A DNA stretch of 64,000 nt. Source: Thermosynechococcus vestitus BP-1. Its GTDB lineage: Bacteria; Cyanobacteriota; Cyanobacteriia; Thermosynechococcales; Thermosynechococcaceae. This document shows, piece after piece, positions 26,190 to 38,917 of the stretch. The notes under the pieces are model-generated. The model saw only the letters and a program-made list of their open reading frames with translations. It had not been told where the DNA came from and ran no database searches. How positions within the stretch are numbered: the stretch's first letter is position 1; each line of letters opens with the position of its first letter. The DNA is taken from positions 620,001-684,000 of the forward strand of contig NC_004113.1 in the NCBI RefSeq assembly GCF_000011345.1. Reading direction: 5' to 3'. The position numbers were made by a program, and so were the translations under genes.

Positions 26190-29100
26190 TTAGAAGGCGT
26201 CCTCCTCCTCTTCATCCCCATAGTCATCGTCCTCCTCTGTGAGTTCGTCCTCCTCAACATCACTACTGGCGAATTCAAAATCGCGAGCCCCTCCCGTAAT
26301 CTTTTCAATCACGTGGGGTGCCGTTTCGTCATCAATGAGAACATCTTCACCGAGGTCAGCCGTCACATTGACCGTCATCTTTGGTGATTCGGGTTCAGGG
26401 CTGATAACGTGGGTTTGGCCCAAGCGATCTTCACCCTCTTCCCACTCTTCGTCACCGTTGCTACTTTCCTCGTAGCTGTTGAAGCCGGTGCCGGCTGGGA
26501 TGAGACGGCCAATGATCACGTTTTCCTTGAGTCCCCGCAGCCAATCCGACTTGCCTTCAATGGCTGCTTCAGTAAGTACCCGTGTCGTCTCTTGGAAACT
26601 GGCGGCTGAAATGAAGCTGTCGGTATTCAGCGAGGCCTTGGTAATCCCCAACAGAACAGGGGTATATTGGGCGGGTGCACCACCGGTCAGCGCCATGGGT
26701 TCGTTGGCTTGTTCCGCCTGCCGCAGAGTCATGAGTTCACCGGAGAGCAGGATGGTATCGCCCGCATCGTCAATCCGCACCTTGGAGGTCATCTGGCGGA
26801 CAATCACCTCAATGTGTTTATCGGCAATCTCAATACCTTGACTGAGATACACCGACTGCACCTCATTGACCAAGAAGGATTGCACCTTCTCAAGGCTAGT
26901 TTGGGCAGCTTTGAGCAACCCTTGGGGTTTGTAGTACTCAAAGTAAATTGAGAGGATGTCGTGGGGATCCACAGGACCATCGGTGAGGGGGTCAGCAAGA
27001 TTGACCTTTTGACCATCCACCACCAAGGGGTTTTGACCCGGCAGGACAGGGTATTCCTGAATTGTGCCATCCTCTTCAATGACTTTGATCTCTACGCTGT
27101 CGTCACTGTTGTAGGTGACTTGACAGGTGCCGGGGCGCACCGCCAGCACGCATTTTTCCTTGGGATGGCGAGCTTCAAGGAGTTCTTCAATCCGAGGTAA
27201 CCCCTGAATGATGTCACCCGTTTTCGCCCGCTCAAATACCAACAGGGCGAGGTTATCCCCCCGTTGCACAAGGTCGCCCTCCTCAATTTGCAGCACTGCC
27301 CCCGGCGAGACCAGGTAGGGACGGGCTAAGCGCAGGATCACGTGGTCATCGGCCACTGCCATAACAGCGGCGGTTTCAGGAGCAGTGACCCCCTTGGCCA
27401 GTTCATCGCCGGGACGCACCAGATCACCAACTTTGACGGTGGGCTTGGCACCATTGGTCTCTACCCGCAGGCGATCGCTATCGGTAACAACCAGAATGCG
27501 GCGAACGGATTCGCCACTGCGCACAATTCCCTGCACCTCCCCCGCTTGCTTGGCTTTGATGTCGGTGCGGGCAATGACAGCACCGGGGCCAATGTGATCA
27601 CCATCTTTGACCAGAAGGGAGGTAAAGGTGCTCCCTTGGGTTTGATCCGCAGCAATGTCACGGCGAATAATCAAGGACTCAAGAATCACCAGTTGGAGGC
27701 GCTGGGCTTCTGGATCTACCTCATCCGTGACAATTTCAATGTCAGCGGCAAGTTGTGGGGCTTCGCTGCCAATTTCAAGGACTAACTGCGTCCGCAGCAG
27801 ATCAACGCCATCAACGGATTTGACCCGCTCATCGTGTTTGTAGGGCAACCGCTGTACGGCCCGCAGGCGAATCGACTGCCCTGAACCATCACTGGAGTCT
27901 TGGCTGGGTACCGATGGCTCATCAGGAACGCTAAATTCTTGAACAGGGCGCAGAAGAATCGCTGGTCCTTCGGGGGTGTCCTCCAGGTAATCCACTTGCG
28001 AGAGGGTGTCGACCACAAGGCCGGGGAGGACTTCTTCCCCGGGACGGGCCAATGTGCCATGCTTCAGCCGTGCTGCTTCCGGATCATCCACAAGGTGAAG
28101 TTCGCCAGGCTTGATAATAATTTCCCGCAGGATGTCGTTTTTCTGGATGACTTCGACAACACCACTGTTTTGGCAAAAGATGTCCTTGACAACCTCAGTC
28201 CCCGCTTCGACGTATTGGTTGTCCTCCACCATCAGCAGGGAAATATCCTTGTTCACCTCGTGGGTTTCTTCGGGAATCCATAGGAGGGTCCCCCCCTTGA
28301 GGACTTCATAGCCCTGCTTGGCTTTGCCTTTTTTGGCCACTTCGATGTCAGCGTATTTGAGGATACCGCCCGTCGTGGTGTGGTAGCGATCGTCAATCAG
28401 CTCAGCTACCACTTGACCATTGGCCACCTTGGTGCCGGGGGCGGCCTTCAGGGAAAAGCGCTGGCCAGTGGCGGTTTCAATAATGTAGTGCTCGCGTCCC
28501 TGCTGTGTTTCCTTGAGCACCTTTGCTTTATCCAGCATCACCGAAGCGGTAATAATTTCCACCTCGCGACCGCCTTTGCTGTCCTGTTGTTCAGGGAGAC
28601 GCACCACCCCCCCATGCTCGGTTTTCACAGTGGTTTCTGCCAGGACGGCTCCCGCTTCAATGCGATCGCCATTTTTAACAACCGGCTCAGCACCAGGGGG
28701 CAGATTGTACACTTCCCCCGACAGCACCCAAATCAACCCACCTTTGGGGGCAATGCGGGTTGTAGTGCCTTGGCGATCGCGCTTCTCCTCCGCGTCTAGG
28801 TTGACGAACTTCACTTGACCCGCCAAATCCGAGGCCACATCCTTTGTGACTTTCTCCGTGGCCTTGCGGACACTGCGGGCGGCCTGTGCCACCTCCGCCA
28901 ATAATTGACCCGCTGCAACGGTTTCACCATCCGCCACTAGAACAATTGACCCTTGGGAGAGGTCAAATTCTTGACGTTGCTGACCGCCTTTGACGACGAG
29001 CTTGCCAGCGGTTTCGACAATAAAAGCATCATCACCGTGGCGAGTGCGGTAGGGACGTACCCGTAATTTCTTGCCGTACTCCACCGTGCCGGCAAAGGGA

Positions 29101-30164
29101 GCGCGTTCTTGGCGGGCCACTTCCCCAGTAAACACCCCACCGGTGTGGAACGTGCGCATCGTCAACTGCGTGCCGGGTTCGCCAATGGACTGAGCAGCAA
29201 TAATGCCGACCGCTTCTCCCATATCCACCAGTCGGGCATGGGCAAGGCTCCAGCCGTAGCACAAACGACACACAGAGCCAGTGGCCTCGCAGGTGAGGGG
29301 CGATCGCACCACCACTTCTTCAATACCGGCATCAACAATTTTCTTAGCCAAATCAGCGGAGATGGCTTGATTTTTGGCCACCAGCACTTCGCCCGTTTGC
29401 GGATGGCGGACATCATTGAGCACCACCCGGCCCAAAAGGCGATCCTGTAGGGCCAATACCTTATCCCCCACGGTCATACTGCGCAGCGTAATGCCTCGCT
29501 CTGTTTCACAATCCTCTTCGCGGATAATCACATCTTGGGAGACATCCACCAAGCGCCGGGTCAAGTAACCGGAGTCTGCGGTCCGCAATGCCGTATCCAC
29601 TAGTCCTTTGCGCGCACCGTAGGAGGAGATAATGTACTCCGTCACCGTCAGACCTTCGCGGAAGTTGGTTTTAATCGGCAGGTCAATGATTTCCCCTTGG
29701 GGATTAGCCATCAAACCGCGCATGCCCACTAACTGGCGCACCTGCGAGAGGTTCCCCCGCGCCCCGGAGAAGGCCATCATGTACACGGAGTTGAGGACAT
29801 CAGTATTGCGGAAGTGCCGCACCACCTCGTTTTTCAATTCTTCGTTTGTGCTGTTCCAAGTATCAATCACCTTTTGGAAGCGTTCCACCTCCGTGATTTC
29901 ACCCCGGGAGTAGCGCTCCTGGGCGGTTTTAATTTCCTTTTCTGCCGCTTCAAGGAGTTCCTGTTTTTTGGGGGGCACAAGCAGATCATCGACACTGATG
30001 GAGACACCGGCGCGGGTGGCATAATGAAAGCCCAGGTCTTTGATTTTGTCAGCCATTTCCGCTGTGCGGGCAGTGCCAAAGTTGCTAAAGGACCAGGCAA
30101 TCAGGTCCCGCAAGCCTTTTTTGTCAATGATGCGGTTAAAGAAAATAGGCTTTTTCTCTGTCAT
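26190..30164 (-). CDS. rpoC2: RNA polymerase beta'' subunit (RpoC2)
   Basis: 1324 residues, the C-terminal half of bacterial beta' as a separate chain, the cyanobacterial arrangement. Visible parts are the trigger-loop region ([38 protein letters not shown]), four zinc-binding Cys in the CETERG...[13 protein letters not shown] region, the long cyanobacterial SI3 insertion of repeated barrels (middle ~600 residues), [16 protein letters not shown], and an acidic tail. The start at 30164 ([14 protein letters not shown]) fits the family; GGGAG is upstream. It is third in rpoB-rpoC1-rpoC2, 19 bp after rpoC1. Confidence 0.97.
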   Translation of the reverse strand: MTEKKPIFFNRIIDKKGLRDLIAWSFSNFGTARTAEMADKIKDLGFHYATRAGVSISVDDLLVPPKKQELLEAAEKEIKTAQERYSRGEITEVERFQKVIDTWNSTNEELKNEVVRHFRNTDVLNSVYMMAFSGARGNLSQVRQLVGMRGLMANPQGEIIDLPIKTNFREGLTVTEYIISSYGARKGLVDTALRTADSGYLTRRLVDVSQDVIIREEDCETERGITLRSMTVGDKVLALQDRLLGRVVLNDVRHPQTGEVLVAKNQAISADLAKKIVDAGIEEVVVRSPLTCEATGSVCRLCYGWSLAHARLVDMGEAVGIIAAQSIGEPGTQLTMRTFHTGGVFTGEVARQERAPFAGTVEYGKKLRVRPYRTRHGDDAFIVETAGKLVVKGGQQRQEFDLSQGSIVLVADGETVAAGQLLAEVAQAARSVRKATEKVTKDVASDLAGQVKFVNLDAEEKRDRQGTTTRIAPKGGLIWVLSGEVYNLPPGAEPVVKNGDRIEAGAVLAETTVKTEHGGVVRLPEQQDSKGGREVEIITASVMLDKAKVLKETQQGREHYIIETATGQRFSLKAAPGTKVANGQVVAELIDDRYHTTTGGILKYADIEVAKKGKAKQGYEVLKGGTLLWIPEETHEVNKDISLLMVEDNQYVEAGTEVVKDIFCQNSGVVEVIQKNDILREIIIKPGELHLVDDPEAARLKHGTLARPGEEVLPGLVVDTLSQVDYLEDTPEGPAILLRPVQEFSVPDEPSVPSQDSSDGSGQSIRLRAVQRLPYKHDERVKSVDGVDLLRTQLVLEIGSEAPQLAADIEIVTDEVDPEAQRLQLVILESLIIRRDIAADQTQGSTFTSLLVKDGDHIGPGAVIARTDIKAKQAGEVQGIVRSGESVRRILVVTDSDRLRVETNGAKPTVKVGDLVRPGDELAKGVTAPETAAVMAVADDHVILRLARPYLVSPGAVLQIEEGDLVQRGDNLALLVFERAKTGDIIQGLPRIEELLEARHPKEKCVLAVRPGTCQVTYNSDDSVEIKVIEEDGTIQEYPVLPGQNPLVVDGQKVNLADPLTDGPVDPHDILSIYFEYYKPQGLLKAAQTSLEKVQSFLVNEVQSVYLSQGIEIADKHIEVIVRQMTSKVRIDDAGDTILLSGELMTLRQAEQANEPMALTGGAPAQYTPVLLGITKASLNTDSFISAASFQETTRVLTEAAIEGKSDWLRGLKENVIIGRLIPAGTGFNSYEESSNGDEEWEEGEDRLGQTHVISPEPESPKMTVNVTADLGEDVLIDDETAPHVIEKITGGARDFEFASSDVEEDELTEEDDDYGDEEEEDAF

Positions 30165-30183
30165 GGTGTTGGGGTCTCCCAAA

Positions 30184-32052
30184 TTAACTGGCTAGGGCTT
30201 CTTGAATCGTTTGGTTGTAGATAATGCGACCGGGTGTTGTGCGGATGTATTGGGAAATCCGTTGACCGTTGGCATCCTCCTTGACCCGACGCAGGGCATA
30301 CTCCAGCAAACGGGAACCATCTTCATAGGTCGTAATCTGGGGTTCACTGGTGTCACCATCGTCCACTTCACCGTCGTAGCGCACCCAAACAAAGGCATGG
30401 AGAGGCAAGTGCCCTTGTTCGTAGGCCATGACCACGTCCTGGAAGTTGGCATAGTAGCGATCGCTATAATCTGGCAGCTTTGGATTTTCTGCCGTCAAGT
30501 AATAGCAGCCCAAAACCATATCTTGGCTGGGGGTAATAATTGGCTTACCCGTGGCCGGCGACAGGATATTATTCGAGGCGAGCATCAGCATCCGCGCCTC
30601 CGCCTGTGCCTCAATCGAAAGGGGCACGTGCACCGCCATTTGGTCACCGTCAAAGTCGGCGTTGAAGGCAGGACACACCAAGGGGTGCAGTTGAATTGCC
30701 CGCCCTTCCACTAGAATCGGCTCAAAGGCCTGAATCCCCAAACGGTGGAGTGTTGGCGCACGGTTGAGCAGCACGGGGTGACCCTCAATGACCTCCTCCA
30801 GCACATCCCAAATTTGAGGATCATTGCGCTGGATCATGCGCTTGGCCGCCTTAATGTTGTTGACAATTTGTTGGCGAATCAAGCGGTGAATCACAAAGGG
30901 CTGAAAAAGTTCAATGGCCATTTCCCGAGGCAGGCCACACTGGTGCATTTGCAGTTTTGGCCCCACCACAATCACCGACCGACCGGAGTAGTCCACCCGT
31001 TTCCCAAGGAGGTTTTGGCGGAAGCGTCCCTGTTTCCCCTCAATAATGTCGGACAGGGACTTCAGAGGACGGTTATTGGCCCCCACCACCGTGCGACCGC
31101 GACGACCATTATCAATCAGGGCATCCACCGCCTCTTGCAGCATCCGCTTCTCATTGCGGACAATAATCTCGGGCGCCAGAATCTCTTGCAGGCGGGCCAG
31201 GCGGTTGTTGCGGTTAATGACACGGCGGTATAAGTCATTAAGGTCAGAGGTGGCAAAGCGCCCGCCATCTAACTGCACCATTGGCCGCAGATCCGGTGGA
31301 ATCACGGGAATCACGGTCAAGACCATCCATTCCGGCTTGGCGCCAGTGGCAATAAAGTTATCAATGACCCGCAGGCGTTTGATGAGCTTGGCGCGTTTTT
31401 GCCCTTTGGAGTTAAGGATTTCCTGCCGCAGTTGGTCGGCCTCCGCTTGCAAGTCCAAATCCCGTAGCAGGCGTTGAATGGCTTCAGCCCCAATGCCCAC
31501 CTCCACACCTTCTAGCTCCGAGTCCTCCCGATAGATCTCCTCTTCGATGTCCTGCCACTGATCTTCACTCAGGAGCTGCTTGTAGCTGAGGCCAGGGTGA
31601 TTGCCCGGATCCAGGACGACGTAGGAGTTGAAATAGACGATTTGCTCTACATCCCGCAGGGGCATATCCAGCAGGATTGCCATGTAGCTGGGAATCCCCT
31701 TCAGATACCAGACATGGGTCACTGGGGCAGCCAACTTAATGTAGCCCATGCGATGGCGGCGCACCCGTGATTCGGTGACTTCAACGCCGCAGCGCTCGCA
31801 GACAATACCGCGATGGCGCACCCGCTTGTATTTACCGCAGTGGCACTCCCAATCCTTGGCAGGGCCAAAAATCCGTTCGCAGAAGAGGCCATCCATCTCC
31901 GGCTTGAGGGTGCGATAGTTAATCGTTTCTGGCTTGGTGACCTCGCCCACCACTTGACCGTTGGGGAGGGTGCGCTGTCCCCACTGAATGATGCGCTCGG
32001 GTGAGGCCAGAGACACTTTTACATAATCAAAGCGTTGCTCGAGTCTGGGCAT
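30184..32052 (-). CDS. rpoC1: RNA polymerase gamma subunit (RpoC1)
   Basis: 622 residues, the N-terminal half of beta'. The N-terminal zinc ribbon is seen ([24 protein letters not shown]), together with the clamp helices and the active-site [15 protein letters not shown], whose three Asp bind catalytic magnesium. It forms the core enzyme together with RpoC2, RpoB, alpha and omega. The start is ATG 32052 ([19 protein letters not shown]). rpoB ends 75 bp upstream. Confidence 0.97.
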   Translation of the reverse strand: MPRLEQRFDYVKVSLASPERIIQWGQRTLPNGQVVGEVTKPETINYRTLKPEMDGLFCERIFGPAKDWECHCGKYKRVRHRGIVCERCGVEVTESRVRRHRMGYIKLAAPVTHVWYLKGIPSYMAILLDMPLRDVEQIVYFNSYVVLDPGNHPGLSYKQLLSEDQWQDIEEEIYREDSELEGVEVGIGAEAIQRLLRDLDLQAEADQLRQEILNSKGQKRAKLIKRLRVIDNFIATGAKPEWMVLTVIPVIPPDLRPMVQLDGGRFATSDLNDLYRRVINRNNRLARLQEILAPEIIVRNEKRMLQEAVDALIDNGRRGRTVVGANNRPLKSLSDIIEGKQGRFRQNLLGKRVDYSGRSVIVVGPKLQMHQCGLPREMAIELFQPFVIHRLIRQQIVNNIKAAKRMIQRNDPQIWDVLEEVIEGHPVLLNRAPTLHRLGIQAFEPILVEGRAIQLHPLVCPAFNADFDGDQMAVHVPLSIEAQAEARMLMLASNNILSPATGKPIITPSQDMVLGCYYLTAENPKLPDYSDRYYANFQDVVMAYEQGHLPLHAFVWVRYDGEVDDGDTSEPQITTYEDGSRLLEYALRRVKEDANGQRISQYIRTTPGRIIYNQTIQEALAS

Positions 32053-32127
32053 AAGCTCACAAATCCTTTGGCAGTAAATGGCTCAGGGGGCGATCGCCCC
32101 CAAACAAGCTGACTCAGTTCTGAGGGT

Positions 32128-35100
32128 TTAGAAGGTCGTTGCCCCTTCTTTGTCGTCCGTGTCGTCTAGGGCACTGTAGTCAATAGTGGGTCGTGCCGGC
32201 GTACGGCGAGGGCTGACATCCACCATCAAATCCACCTCGGGGTCAGGTTTCATTTCGCCATCGTCATCAAAGCTGGGGATACTGGCCTTGCGCACGGAAA
32301 TATCTAAGCACAGGGATTGCAGCTCCCGCATCAGTACCTTAAAGGACTCTGGCGTGCCCGGTCGTGGAATGGATTGCCCCTTAACAATCGCATTGAGGGC
32401 TTCATTGCGTCCTTGCATATCATCGGACTTGACCGTCAGTAACTCTTGGAGAATATAGGCAGCGCCATAGGCCTCCAGTGCCCACACCTCCATTTCGCCA
32501 AAGCGCTGACCACCCTGCTGGGCTTTACCGCCGAGGGGCTGTTGGGTCACCAAGGAGTAGGGACCGGTGGAGCGGGCGTGGATCTTATCGTCCACCAAGT
32601 GCACTAGCTTCAGCATATAGGCCATCCCCACCGTCACTGGTCGGTCAAAGGGTTCACCCGTGCGGCCATCATAGACGACCATTTTGCCTGGATTCTCAGG
32701 GTTAAAGACCCAATCTTGACCCGTGACGTCTCTGGCCTCTTGCAGTTTGGCATGGACCGTTTCGCGCGATTTTTCCTTGCCGTGCATTTCATCAAAGGGG
32801 GTAATTTTGAAGCGACGACCCAGACATGCTCCAGCCCAGCCCAGGAGACACTCATAGACTTGCCCCACATTCATCCGTGAGGGCACCCCCAAGGGATTGA
32901 GGACAATATCCACAGGCCGACCGTCGGGCAGGAAGGGCATATCCTCCACCGGCAGAATGCGGGAAATAATCCCCTTGTTGCCGTGGCGACCAGCCATTTT
33001 ATCCCCCACTTGGATTTTGCGCTTCTGGGCCACATAGACCCGCACCACCATATTGGCGCCGGGGGGTAGCTCATCCCCTTGCTCGCGGGTAAAAACGCGC
33101 ACATCGACAACGCGGCCTTTTTCACCATTGGGCACCCGCAGGGAGTTATCGCGCACATCCCGCGCTTTTTCACCAAAGATGGCCCGCAGGAGTTTTTCTT
33201 CAGGGGGCTGATCCGATTCCCCTTTGGGGGTGACTTTACCGACGAGAATATCCCCTGCCTCTACAAAAGCACCAATGCGGATAATGCCGTTTTCATCCAA
33301 TTGCCGCAGGGCTTCTTCAGAGACGTTGGGCACTTCGCGGGTAATTTCCTCAGGACCGAGTTTGGTTTGCCGCGCCTCAATTTCGTACTTCTCAATGTGG
33401 ATAGAGGTATAGACATCCTCTTGTACCAGCCGTTCGCTAATCAGGATGGCGTCTTCGTAGTTATAGCCCTCCCAAGGCATGTAGGCTACAAGGATGTTCT
33501 GGCCAAGGGCAAGTTCACCCCCTTCGGTGGCGGAGCCATCGGCAATCACTTGTCCTGCTTGCACGCGATCGCCCACAAAGACAATCGGCCGTTGATTCAA
33601 GCAGGTATCTTGGTTGGAGCGCTGGTATTTTTGCAGCGTGTAGGTAATCTCAGGGCCATTATCAGTTTTGACGCGAATTTGATTGGCATCCACATAGCTA
33701 ACCACGCCATTGGTCTGGCTGAGAATCACCATGCCAGAGTCCCGGGCTGCTTGGGCTTCTAGGCCTGTACCCACCAAGGGGCGCTGCGGGCGCAACAGGG
33801 GAACGGCCTGCCGCTGCATATTAGAGCCCATCAGGGCACGGTTGGCGTCATCGTGCTCTAGGAAGGGAATCAGGGATGTGGCCACAGAGATAATCTGCAC
33901 TGGCGAAACCGCCACGTAGTCCACCTGATCGGGGGTTGTGGTGGTGAAATCTTGACGATAGCGCACAGGTACCACATCCCCAAGGATGTAACCGTTTTCA
34001 TCGGTGGGCACATCCCCCGGCGCCACCCGTTTATCATCCTCTTCGTCGGCGGTCATGTAAATCGGCGGCTGATCCTTAAGGACGCGACCATCTTTCACGG
34101 GATAGAAAGGCGTCTCAATAAAGCCATATTCATTGACGCGGGCATGGGTAGCCAGGGAGCCAATCAACCCCGCGTTGGGGCCTTCAGGGGTTTCAATGGG
34201 GCAAATGCGGCCATAGTGGCTAGGGTGAATATCCCGCACCGCAAAGCCTGCCCGCTCCCGAGTGAGACCACCGGGGCCTAGGGCGCTTAAGCGCCGTTTG
34301 TGGGTCAGTTCTGCGAGGGGGTTGGTTTGATCCATGAACTGGGAAAGCTGGCTAGAGCCAAAGAATTCCTTAATGGCTGCCACCAAGGGCTTGGGATTCA
34401 CCAGTGAAGTGGGTGTCAAAGAATCCGTGTCAGACACCGTCATCCGCTCGCGAATAATGCGCTCTAGGCGATTGAGGCCAACGCGCACTTGGTTTTGCAG
34501 CAGTTCACCGACAGAACGGACACGGCGGTTGCCCAAGTGGTCAATGTCATCAATCGTTCCCAAGTCAAACTCTAGGTTAATGAGATAATCAATGGCCGCA
34601 AGAATATCCTCGGGGGTGAGGATGCGCACCGAGTCAGGAATATTTAACTGCAACTTGCGGTTGAGCTTGTAGCGACCCACCCGGCCAAGGTCGTAGCGTT
34701 TGGGGTCAAAGAAGCGCGACTCTAGCAGCTGTTGTCCCCCTGAGACCGTGGGCGGCTCCCCTGGACGCAGTTTTTTGTACAGTTCAATGAGGGCCTCTTC
34801 CTCAGAGAATTTGCCTTCTTTTTCAACGGTTTTTTGGTAGTACTCGGGGTGACGCAGCCGCTCTAGGATTTCGCTATCGGTTAATCCCAAGGCCTTGAGG
34901 AGAACGTGCGCCGAGAGCTTACGGGTTTTGTCAATGCGTACCCACAGGAGATCGTTTTTGTCAGTTTCAAATTTTAGCCAAGCGCCGCGGTTGGGAATCA
35001 GGCTAGCATTGTAGGTGCGGCGACCATTTTTGTCGGTTTCTGATTTGTAGTAAACACCAGGACTGCGAACAATCTGGTTGACAATGACGCGCTCCGCGCC

Positions 35101-35454
35101 ATTGATAATAAACGTCCCGCGATCGGTCATCAGGGGTAGATCCCCAATGAACACATCCTGGTCAATGATATTGCCGTTTTCTTTGTTAATGAGGCGAGTG
35201 GGGACATACATTTGCATTGAGTAGGTGGCATCCCGCCGCTTGGCCTCATCGACGCTATACTTCGGCTCCTTGAGGCGGTAGTCTTTGGCCAAAAAGTGCA
35301 ACTCAATTTTGCCGGTATAATCGGTAATGGGGGAGAAACTCTCTAGCTCTTCAATGAGTCCTTCTTCAAGAAACCATCGGAAGCTGGCCCGCTGAATCTC
35401 GACAAGGTCTGGCAAGGTAAAGGCGGGTGGCGTGTAAATCTGATTACTAGCCAT
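32128..35454 (-). CDS. rpoB: RNA polymerase beta subunit (RpoB)
   Basis: 1108 residues, full length for cyanobacteria. Conserved blocks include [40 protein letters not shown] (the rifampicin pocket region), [46 protein letters not shown] and the C-terminal [41 protein letters not shown] region. The rifampicin-pocket residues appear wild type by eye. GAGG precedes the ATG. It is the first gene of the rpo operon, with a good promoter about 40 bp upstream. Confidence 0.97.
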   Translation of the reverse strand: MASNQIYTPPAFTLPDLVEIQRASFRWFLEEGLIEELESFSPITDYTGKIELHFLAKDYRLKEPKYSVDEAKRRDATYSMQMYVPTRLINKENGNIIDQDVFIGDLPLMTDRGTFIINGAERVIVNQIVRSPGVYYKSETDKNGRRTYNASLIPNRGAWLKFETDKNDLLWVRIDKTRKLSAHVLLKALGLTDSEILERLRHPEYYQKTVEKEGKFSEEEALIELYKKLRPGEPPTVSGGQQLLESRFFDPKRYDLGRVGRYKLNRKLQLNIPDSVRILTPEDILAAIDYLINLEFDLGTIDDIDHLGNRRVRSVGELLQNQVRVGLNRLERIIRERMTVSDTDSLTPTSLVNPKPLVAAIKEFFGSSQLSQFMDQTNPLAELTHKRRLSALGPGGLTRERAGFAVRDIHPSHYGRICPIETPEGPNAGLIGSLATHARVNEYGFIETPFYPVKDGRVLKDQPPIYMTADEEDDKRVAPGDVPTDENGYILGDVVPVRYRQDFTTTTPDQVDYVAVSPVQIISVATSLIPFLEHDDANRALMGSNMQRQAVPLLRPQRPLVGTGLEAQAARDSGMVILSQTNGVVSYVDANQIRVKTDNGPEITYTLQKYQRSNQDTCLNQRPIVFVGDRVQAGQVIADGSATEGGELALGQNILVAYMPWEGYNYEDAILISERLVQEDVYTSIHIEKYEIEARQTKLGPEEITREVPNVSEEALRQLDENGIIRIGAFVEAGDILVGKVTPKGESDQPPEEKLLRAIFGEKARDVRDNSLRVPNGEKGRVVDVRVFTREQGDELPPGANMVVRVYVAQKRKIQVGDKMAGRHGNKGIISRILPVEDMPFLPDGRPVDIVLNPLGVPSRMNVGQVYECLLGWAGACLGRRFKITPFDEMHGKEKSRETVHAKLQEARDVTGQDWVFNPENPGKMVVYDGRTGEPFDRPVTVGMAYMLKLVHLVDDKIHARSTGPYSLVTQQPLGGKAQQGGQRFGEMEVWALEAYGAAYILQELLTVKSDDMQGRNEALNAIVKGQSIPRPGTPESFKVLMRELQSLCLDISVRKASIPSFDDDGEMKPDPEVDLMVDVSPRRTPARPTIDYSALDDTDDKEGATTF

Positions 35455-35851
35455 GTATATCCTCTAGAGGGTATCGCTAAAACGCGGATCTTGCATCTTA
35501 AATGAAGAGGCGTCGCCCTGTCAAGGACATCAAAAGCTACCCCTACAGCAAAAGGTGCTGCCAGAGGTCCCCGGCAGGATGAAGCGGTTGAAAAGGAGCA
35601 AAGTTGACAAGGGGCACTGCCGCGCTTGCAAGCCGCTACCTACGACGATAACACAGAGTTGCTAGGTTTCAGCACTAGAACACTGGGAGGAATTGGAGTT
35701 GCTATCCCTGAGTCCAGTTTTTAGGGTTGGCGAGTGGTTCGACAGCTTACTGTTTTCCCTTGGGTCTATAAAGCGCGATGGGGGCTCTCGGTTGGGAACC
35801 TAAGGATCATCGGCAAGTTTCACCGGTGGAGCCTAGCCTGGGATGGCGTTC
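35455..35851. other. rpoB leader and intergenic region (397 bp)
   Basis: It lies between the devA stop and the rpoB start, both on the minus strand. It contains the candidate rpoB promoter close to the gene. In the remaining ~320 bp I find no convincing ORF, tRNA or strong hairpin. The devBCA terminator and further rpoB regulatory sequence are expected here but are not obvious. Confidence 0.45.
35495..35524 (-). promoter_or_regulatory. Candidate sigma-70 promoter of the rpoB operon
   Basis: On the minus strand TTGACA (35519-35524) is a perfect -35 box. An 18-bp spacer leads to TAAGAT (35495-35500), which matches the -10 consensus at four of six positions. The leader to the rpoB ATG would be about 33-35 nt. 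Confidence 0.55.
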
Positions 35852-36547
35852 TTAGGCAGAAATCCCAAGGGTGGTTTCTGAGAGGTGGCCATCTTCCATG
35901 TGAATAATGCGATCGGCAACATCGAGAATACGGTTATCGTGGGTCACAATTAAAATGGTGCACCCCTGTTCACGGGCAAGGGTGCGCATGATTTCCACGA
36001 CATCGCGACCGGATTTTTTATCGAGGGCAGCCGTGGGTTCATCGGCAAGCACAATTTTGGGATGTCCCACTAGAGCACGGGCGATCGCTACCCGTTGCTT
36101 TTGCCCCCCCGACAGTTCATGGGGATAGTAGTCCAGGTGCTTTCCAAGGCCAACGGCACAGAGCATGGCGTCCACTCGTTCTCGAACTTCCTGTTGACTC
36201 AGGTGGGGCTGCAAATCCAGTGCCATCTGCACATTTTGGCGAGCTGTCAAGGCATGGAGAAGATTGTGGGCTTGGAAGATATAGCCGGTTTGCCGCCGAA
36301 TTTGAATCAGCTGCTCCTTGGTGGCATGGCGAAGTTCCTGGCCAAGCACCCGCAGACTCCCTTCCTGAGCTGAGCGTAGGGCACCAATCAGCGTCAAAAG
36401 TGTGGTTTTGCCTGATCCGGAAGGCCCCGTCATGATCACGATTTCGCCCGCCTCAATCCGAGCATGCAGATCAAAGAGAATTTGCTTGCGCAGTTGCCCC
36501 TGACCAAAGTAGTGATTGAGGCCTTGAATGTGGATTACTGGCTCCAT
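35852..36547 (-). CDS. devA: DevA-type ABC exporter ATPase
   Basis: 231 residues. Walker A (GPSGSGKTT), signature (LSGGQKQR), Walker B (IVLADEPTAALD) and the H-loop (VTHDNR) are all intact. It is the MacB/LolD class. In DevBCA systems it energises a trans-envelope exporter with a TolC-like outer-membrane partner; in heterocyst formers it exports glycolipids. In a unicellular species the substrate is unknown. It is last in devB-devC-devA, 8 bp after devC. Confidence 0.9.
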   Translation of the reverse strand: MEPVIHIQGLNHYFGQGQLRKQILFDLHARIEAGEIVIMTGPSGSGKTTLLTLIGALRSAQEGSLRVLGQELRHATKEQLIQIRRQTGYIFQAHNLLHALTARQNVQMALDLQPHLSQQEVRERVDAMLCAVGLGKHLDYYPHELSGGQKQRVAIARALVGHPKIVLADEPTAALDKKSGRDVVEIMRTLAREQGCTILIVTHDNRILDVADRIIHMEDGHLSETTLGISA

Positions 36548-36555
36548 AGACCACC

Positions 36556-37710
36556 CTAGAAAATATCGGCAGGATCAGCCGCTTGAATCCGCCGCATGGC
36601 GATCGCCCCCGACAGGGTACACATCAGTACCGTCAGTGTAAAGACCAAACTGGCTCGTTCTACGGTCATCCCAACGGGTAGGGATGTGGCATTAGCAATA
36701 ACGATATACAGTAAAAACGAAACGATAAAGCCGGGCACATAGCCCATACAGGAGAGAATTAAGGACTCCTGCATCACTACGCCATAGAAGAAGACATCGC
36801 GATAGCCCATGGCCTTGAGAGTGGCATACTCCGCTAGGTGATCTGTGACATCTGTGTAGAGAATTTGATAGACAATGACTGAGCCAACAATAAACCCCAT
36901 CAGGGCACCCAGGGAGAAAATGAAGCCAATGGAGGTACTTTTTTGCCAGTAGTTGCGCTCAAATGCAGCAAACTCCTCCTTGGTCATCACTAGCACGTCA
37001 TTCCCTAGGGCAGCATTCATCCGCCGGGCCAGTGCCTTTGTATTGACCCCGGGCTGTACCCGCACTAGCCCCACGTCAATCAGGCCGGGATTGCGTTCGG
37101 GGAATAGCCGTAAAAAGTTCAAATCGCTAGTGAGCAAATTACCATCGGCGCCAAAGTTAGCTCCCATGCGAAACAAGCCGGCTACGGTAATTTTGCGACC
37201 AGAGACTTCGGTTGTGACTTCCTGTCCTTGGCGGTATAGCTCAGGAATCGGGCCAAACTCAGCGCGGGATTGAGCATCAAAAAGAACGTGATCTGGGAGC
37301 TTAATGGCATCCTGCCAGCGGGGGGTATCGGACACAGCAATGGAGACCACCATCGGATCCACCCCAATGACCATCAGTTGGCGAGTCCTTTTGTTAATGG
37401 GATTGCGCCAGAGACCAAAATTCAGGTAAAGGGGAGAAACAGACTCGACCCCTTCAAAGCCCGCTGCTTGGTAGAGTCGCCGCCGCGGAAAGCTGCGCAT
37501 AGCAATCAGCGCTGTGGATTGCGGGCTAATGAGGACAATATCGGTGTTTAAGCTTTCGTGAAAGCGGACTGCGGCCTTAAAGAGGGCATCGCGAAAGCCA
37601 AACTGCATCAGCATGAGTACCACCGCAAAGGCAATGCCCGCGATCGCCACCAAGAGCCGAATCCGCTCCCGAATCAGCTGCAACCAAGCAAGGGGAATCG
37701 CAAAAATCAT
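36556..37710 (-). CDS. devC: DevC-type ABC exporter permease (MacB/FtsX fold)
   Basis: 384 residues. One N-terminal membrane helix (about 15-35), a large periplasmic domain and three C-terminal helices match the MacB/FtsX permease topology. Segments such as AYATLKAMGYRDVFFYGVV and QAADPADIF at the end are typical of DevC. It forms the inner-membrane part of the exporter with DevA and DevB. It starts 9 bp after the devB stop. Confidence 0.9.
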   Translation of the reverse strand: MIFAIPLAWLQLIRERIRLLVAIAGIAFAVVLMLMQFGFRDALFKAAVRFHESLNTDIVLISPQSTALIAMRSFPRRRLYQAAGFEGVESVSPLYLNFGLWRNPINKRTRQLMVIGVDPMVVSIAVSDTPRWQDAIKLPDHVLFDAQSRAEFGPIPELYRQGQEVTTEVSGRKITVAGLFRMGANFGADGNLLTSDLNFLRLFPERNPGLIDVGLVRVQPGVNTKALARRMNAALGNDVLVMTKEEFAAFERNYWQKSTSIGFIFSLGALMGFIVGSVIVYQILYTDVTDHLAEYATLKAMGYRDVFFYGVVMQESLILSCMGYVPGFIVSFLLYIVIANATSLPVGMTVERASLVFTLTVLMCTLSGAIAMRRIQAADPADIF

Positions 37711-37719
37711 CGGTGCACC

Positions 37720-38883
37720 TCAACCGGGATCAATAGCCACTTCCACCTGCATATTGGTCAGACCGGCCACTGGTTCACTGTTATCTAAACGAATTTTGAC
37801 TTCCACGACCCGCGCATCTGTTTTTGCCGCTGGATCGGTATCGGTCACGTCATTCTTGGCCACCACCAGCCCCACCTGAGCGACACGGCCACTAAGGGGC
37901 GCCCTGAGGGCACTACTGCGAATTTCAGCCCGCTGACCCACACGCACCCGGGGTACATCGGTTTCATACACCTCAGCAACGGCATACATTTGGTCGGTAT
38001 TGCCCAGTTCGAGAATGCCCTTTTCGTTAATGTTTTCGCCAGCACGGGTGTGAATGCGCAGAATGCGGCCCCCTCGCGGTGCCCGAATAATTGTCCGTTG
38101 CAGGCGGGCTTCCGCCAGTTGTAGATTACGCTCTGCTGAGAGGAGTTGCACTTGGGTTTGTACCCGTCCTAGGTTTGCTTGGGCAGCGTCCACTTCAGCA
38201 TTAGCAGTGGCCACTTCTGTGCGGCGCTGTTGCTGCAAGCGAACTAGGTTGGCTTGGGCGTTGTGCAGTTCTTCCTGTAAGCTGCGCACACGGACAGTGC
38301 GATTATCGAGATCCTGTTGCGACACTGCTCCAGCGGCAAAGAGTTGGGCAAAGCGCTGATATTCCCGATGGGCGGTTTCGAGTTCCGCTTGGATACGTTG
38401 AATGGTGGCCTGCTGGGCAGCAATGGCGGCAATAGCGGGTTCATTGGCCCGATCGCGCCGCCGCTCGGCTTCGGCAATTTGAGCAAGGGCTAAGCGGGTT
38501 TCAGCCTCATAGCGTAGACGGGCTTCCTGCAACTGACTGGCAGCCAAGTCGCGTTCGGCTCTGCGCTCCGGATAGGTATCTAAATAGGCAAGGGGTTGGC
38601 CGGCAACCACACGATCGCCTTCGCGTACCAACAACTGTCCCAATCGCTCCGTCATTGAGGGGGCACTGACCGCCACCACTTCCCCTTCCGGCTCGAGGCG
38701 ACCAAGGGCGGTAATGCGATCGCTGATGGGATTGGCTAGGGCAGCTTGAATGGCTTGTTCCTCACGGGTTCGCTGAAGCTGCTGCCAATAGTTCCAACTG
38801 AGGAGTAGGCTTCCCAATCCGATGGCGATCGCCCCCCCGATCAGCCATGGACGACCAATTTTGCTGAGAAACGGCTGTCCCAT
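37720..38883 (-). CDS. devB: DevB-type periplasmic adaptor (HlyD/MFP family)
   Basis: 387 residues. An N-terminal membrane anchor (about 13-30) is followed by a lipoyl-like half (GRLEPEGEVVAVSAP), a long Arg/Ala/Gln coiled-coil hairpin (about 105-245), the second lipoyl half (IIRAPRGGRILRIHTRAGE) and beta domains. The adaptor would connect DevC to a TolC-type channel, possibly the TolC-like protein encoded at 21-23 kb, although they are not in one operon. GAGG lies 7 nt before the ATG. It is the first gene of devBCA. Confidence 0.9.
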   Translation of the reverse strand: MGQPFLSKIGRPWLIGGAIAIGLGSLLLSWNYWQQLQRTREEQAIQAALANPISDRITALGRLEPEGEVVAVSAPSMTERLGQLLVREGDRVVAGQPLAYLDTYPERRAERDLAASQLQEARLRYEAETRLALAQIAEAERRRDRANEPAIAAIAAQQATIQRIQAELETAHREYQRFAQLFAAGAVSQQDLDNRTVRVRSLQEELHNAQANLVRLQQQRRTEVATANAEVDAAQANLGRVQTQVQLLSAERNLQLAEARLQRTIIRAPRGGRILRIHTRAGENINEKGILELGNTDQMYAVAEVYETDVPRVRVGQRAEIRSSALRAPLSGRVAQVGLVVAKNDVTDTDPAAKTDARVVEVKIRLDNSEPVAGLTNMQVEVAIDPG

Positions 38884-38917
38884 GGGACGACCTCGATCAA
38901 TAAGTGCAGGGCAGTCA

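Noticed and set aside
26190-35454. Long frames on the plus strand opposite rpoB, rpoC1 and rpoC2
   Set aside because: All are shadows of the polymerase genes; composition is atypical and no family motif is present.
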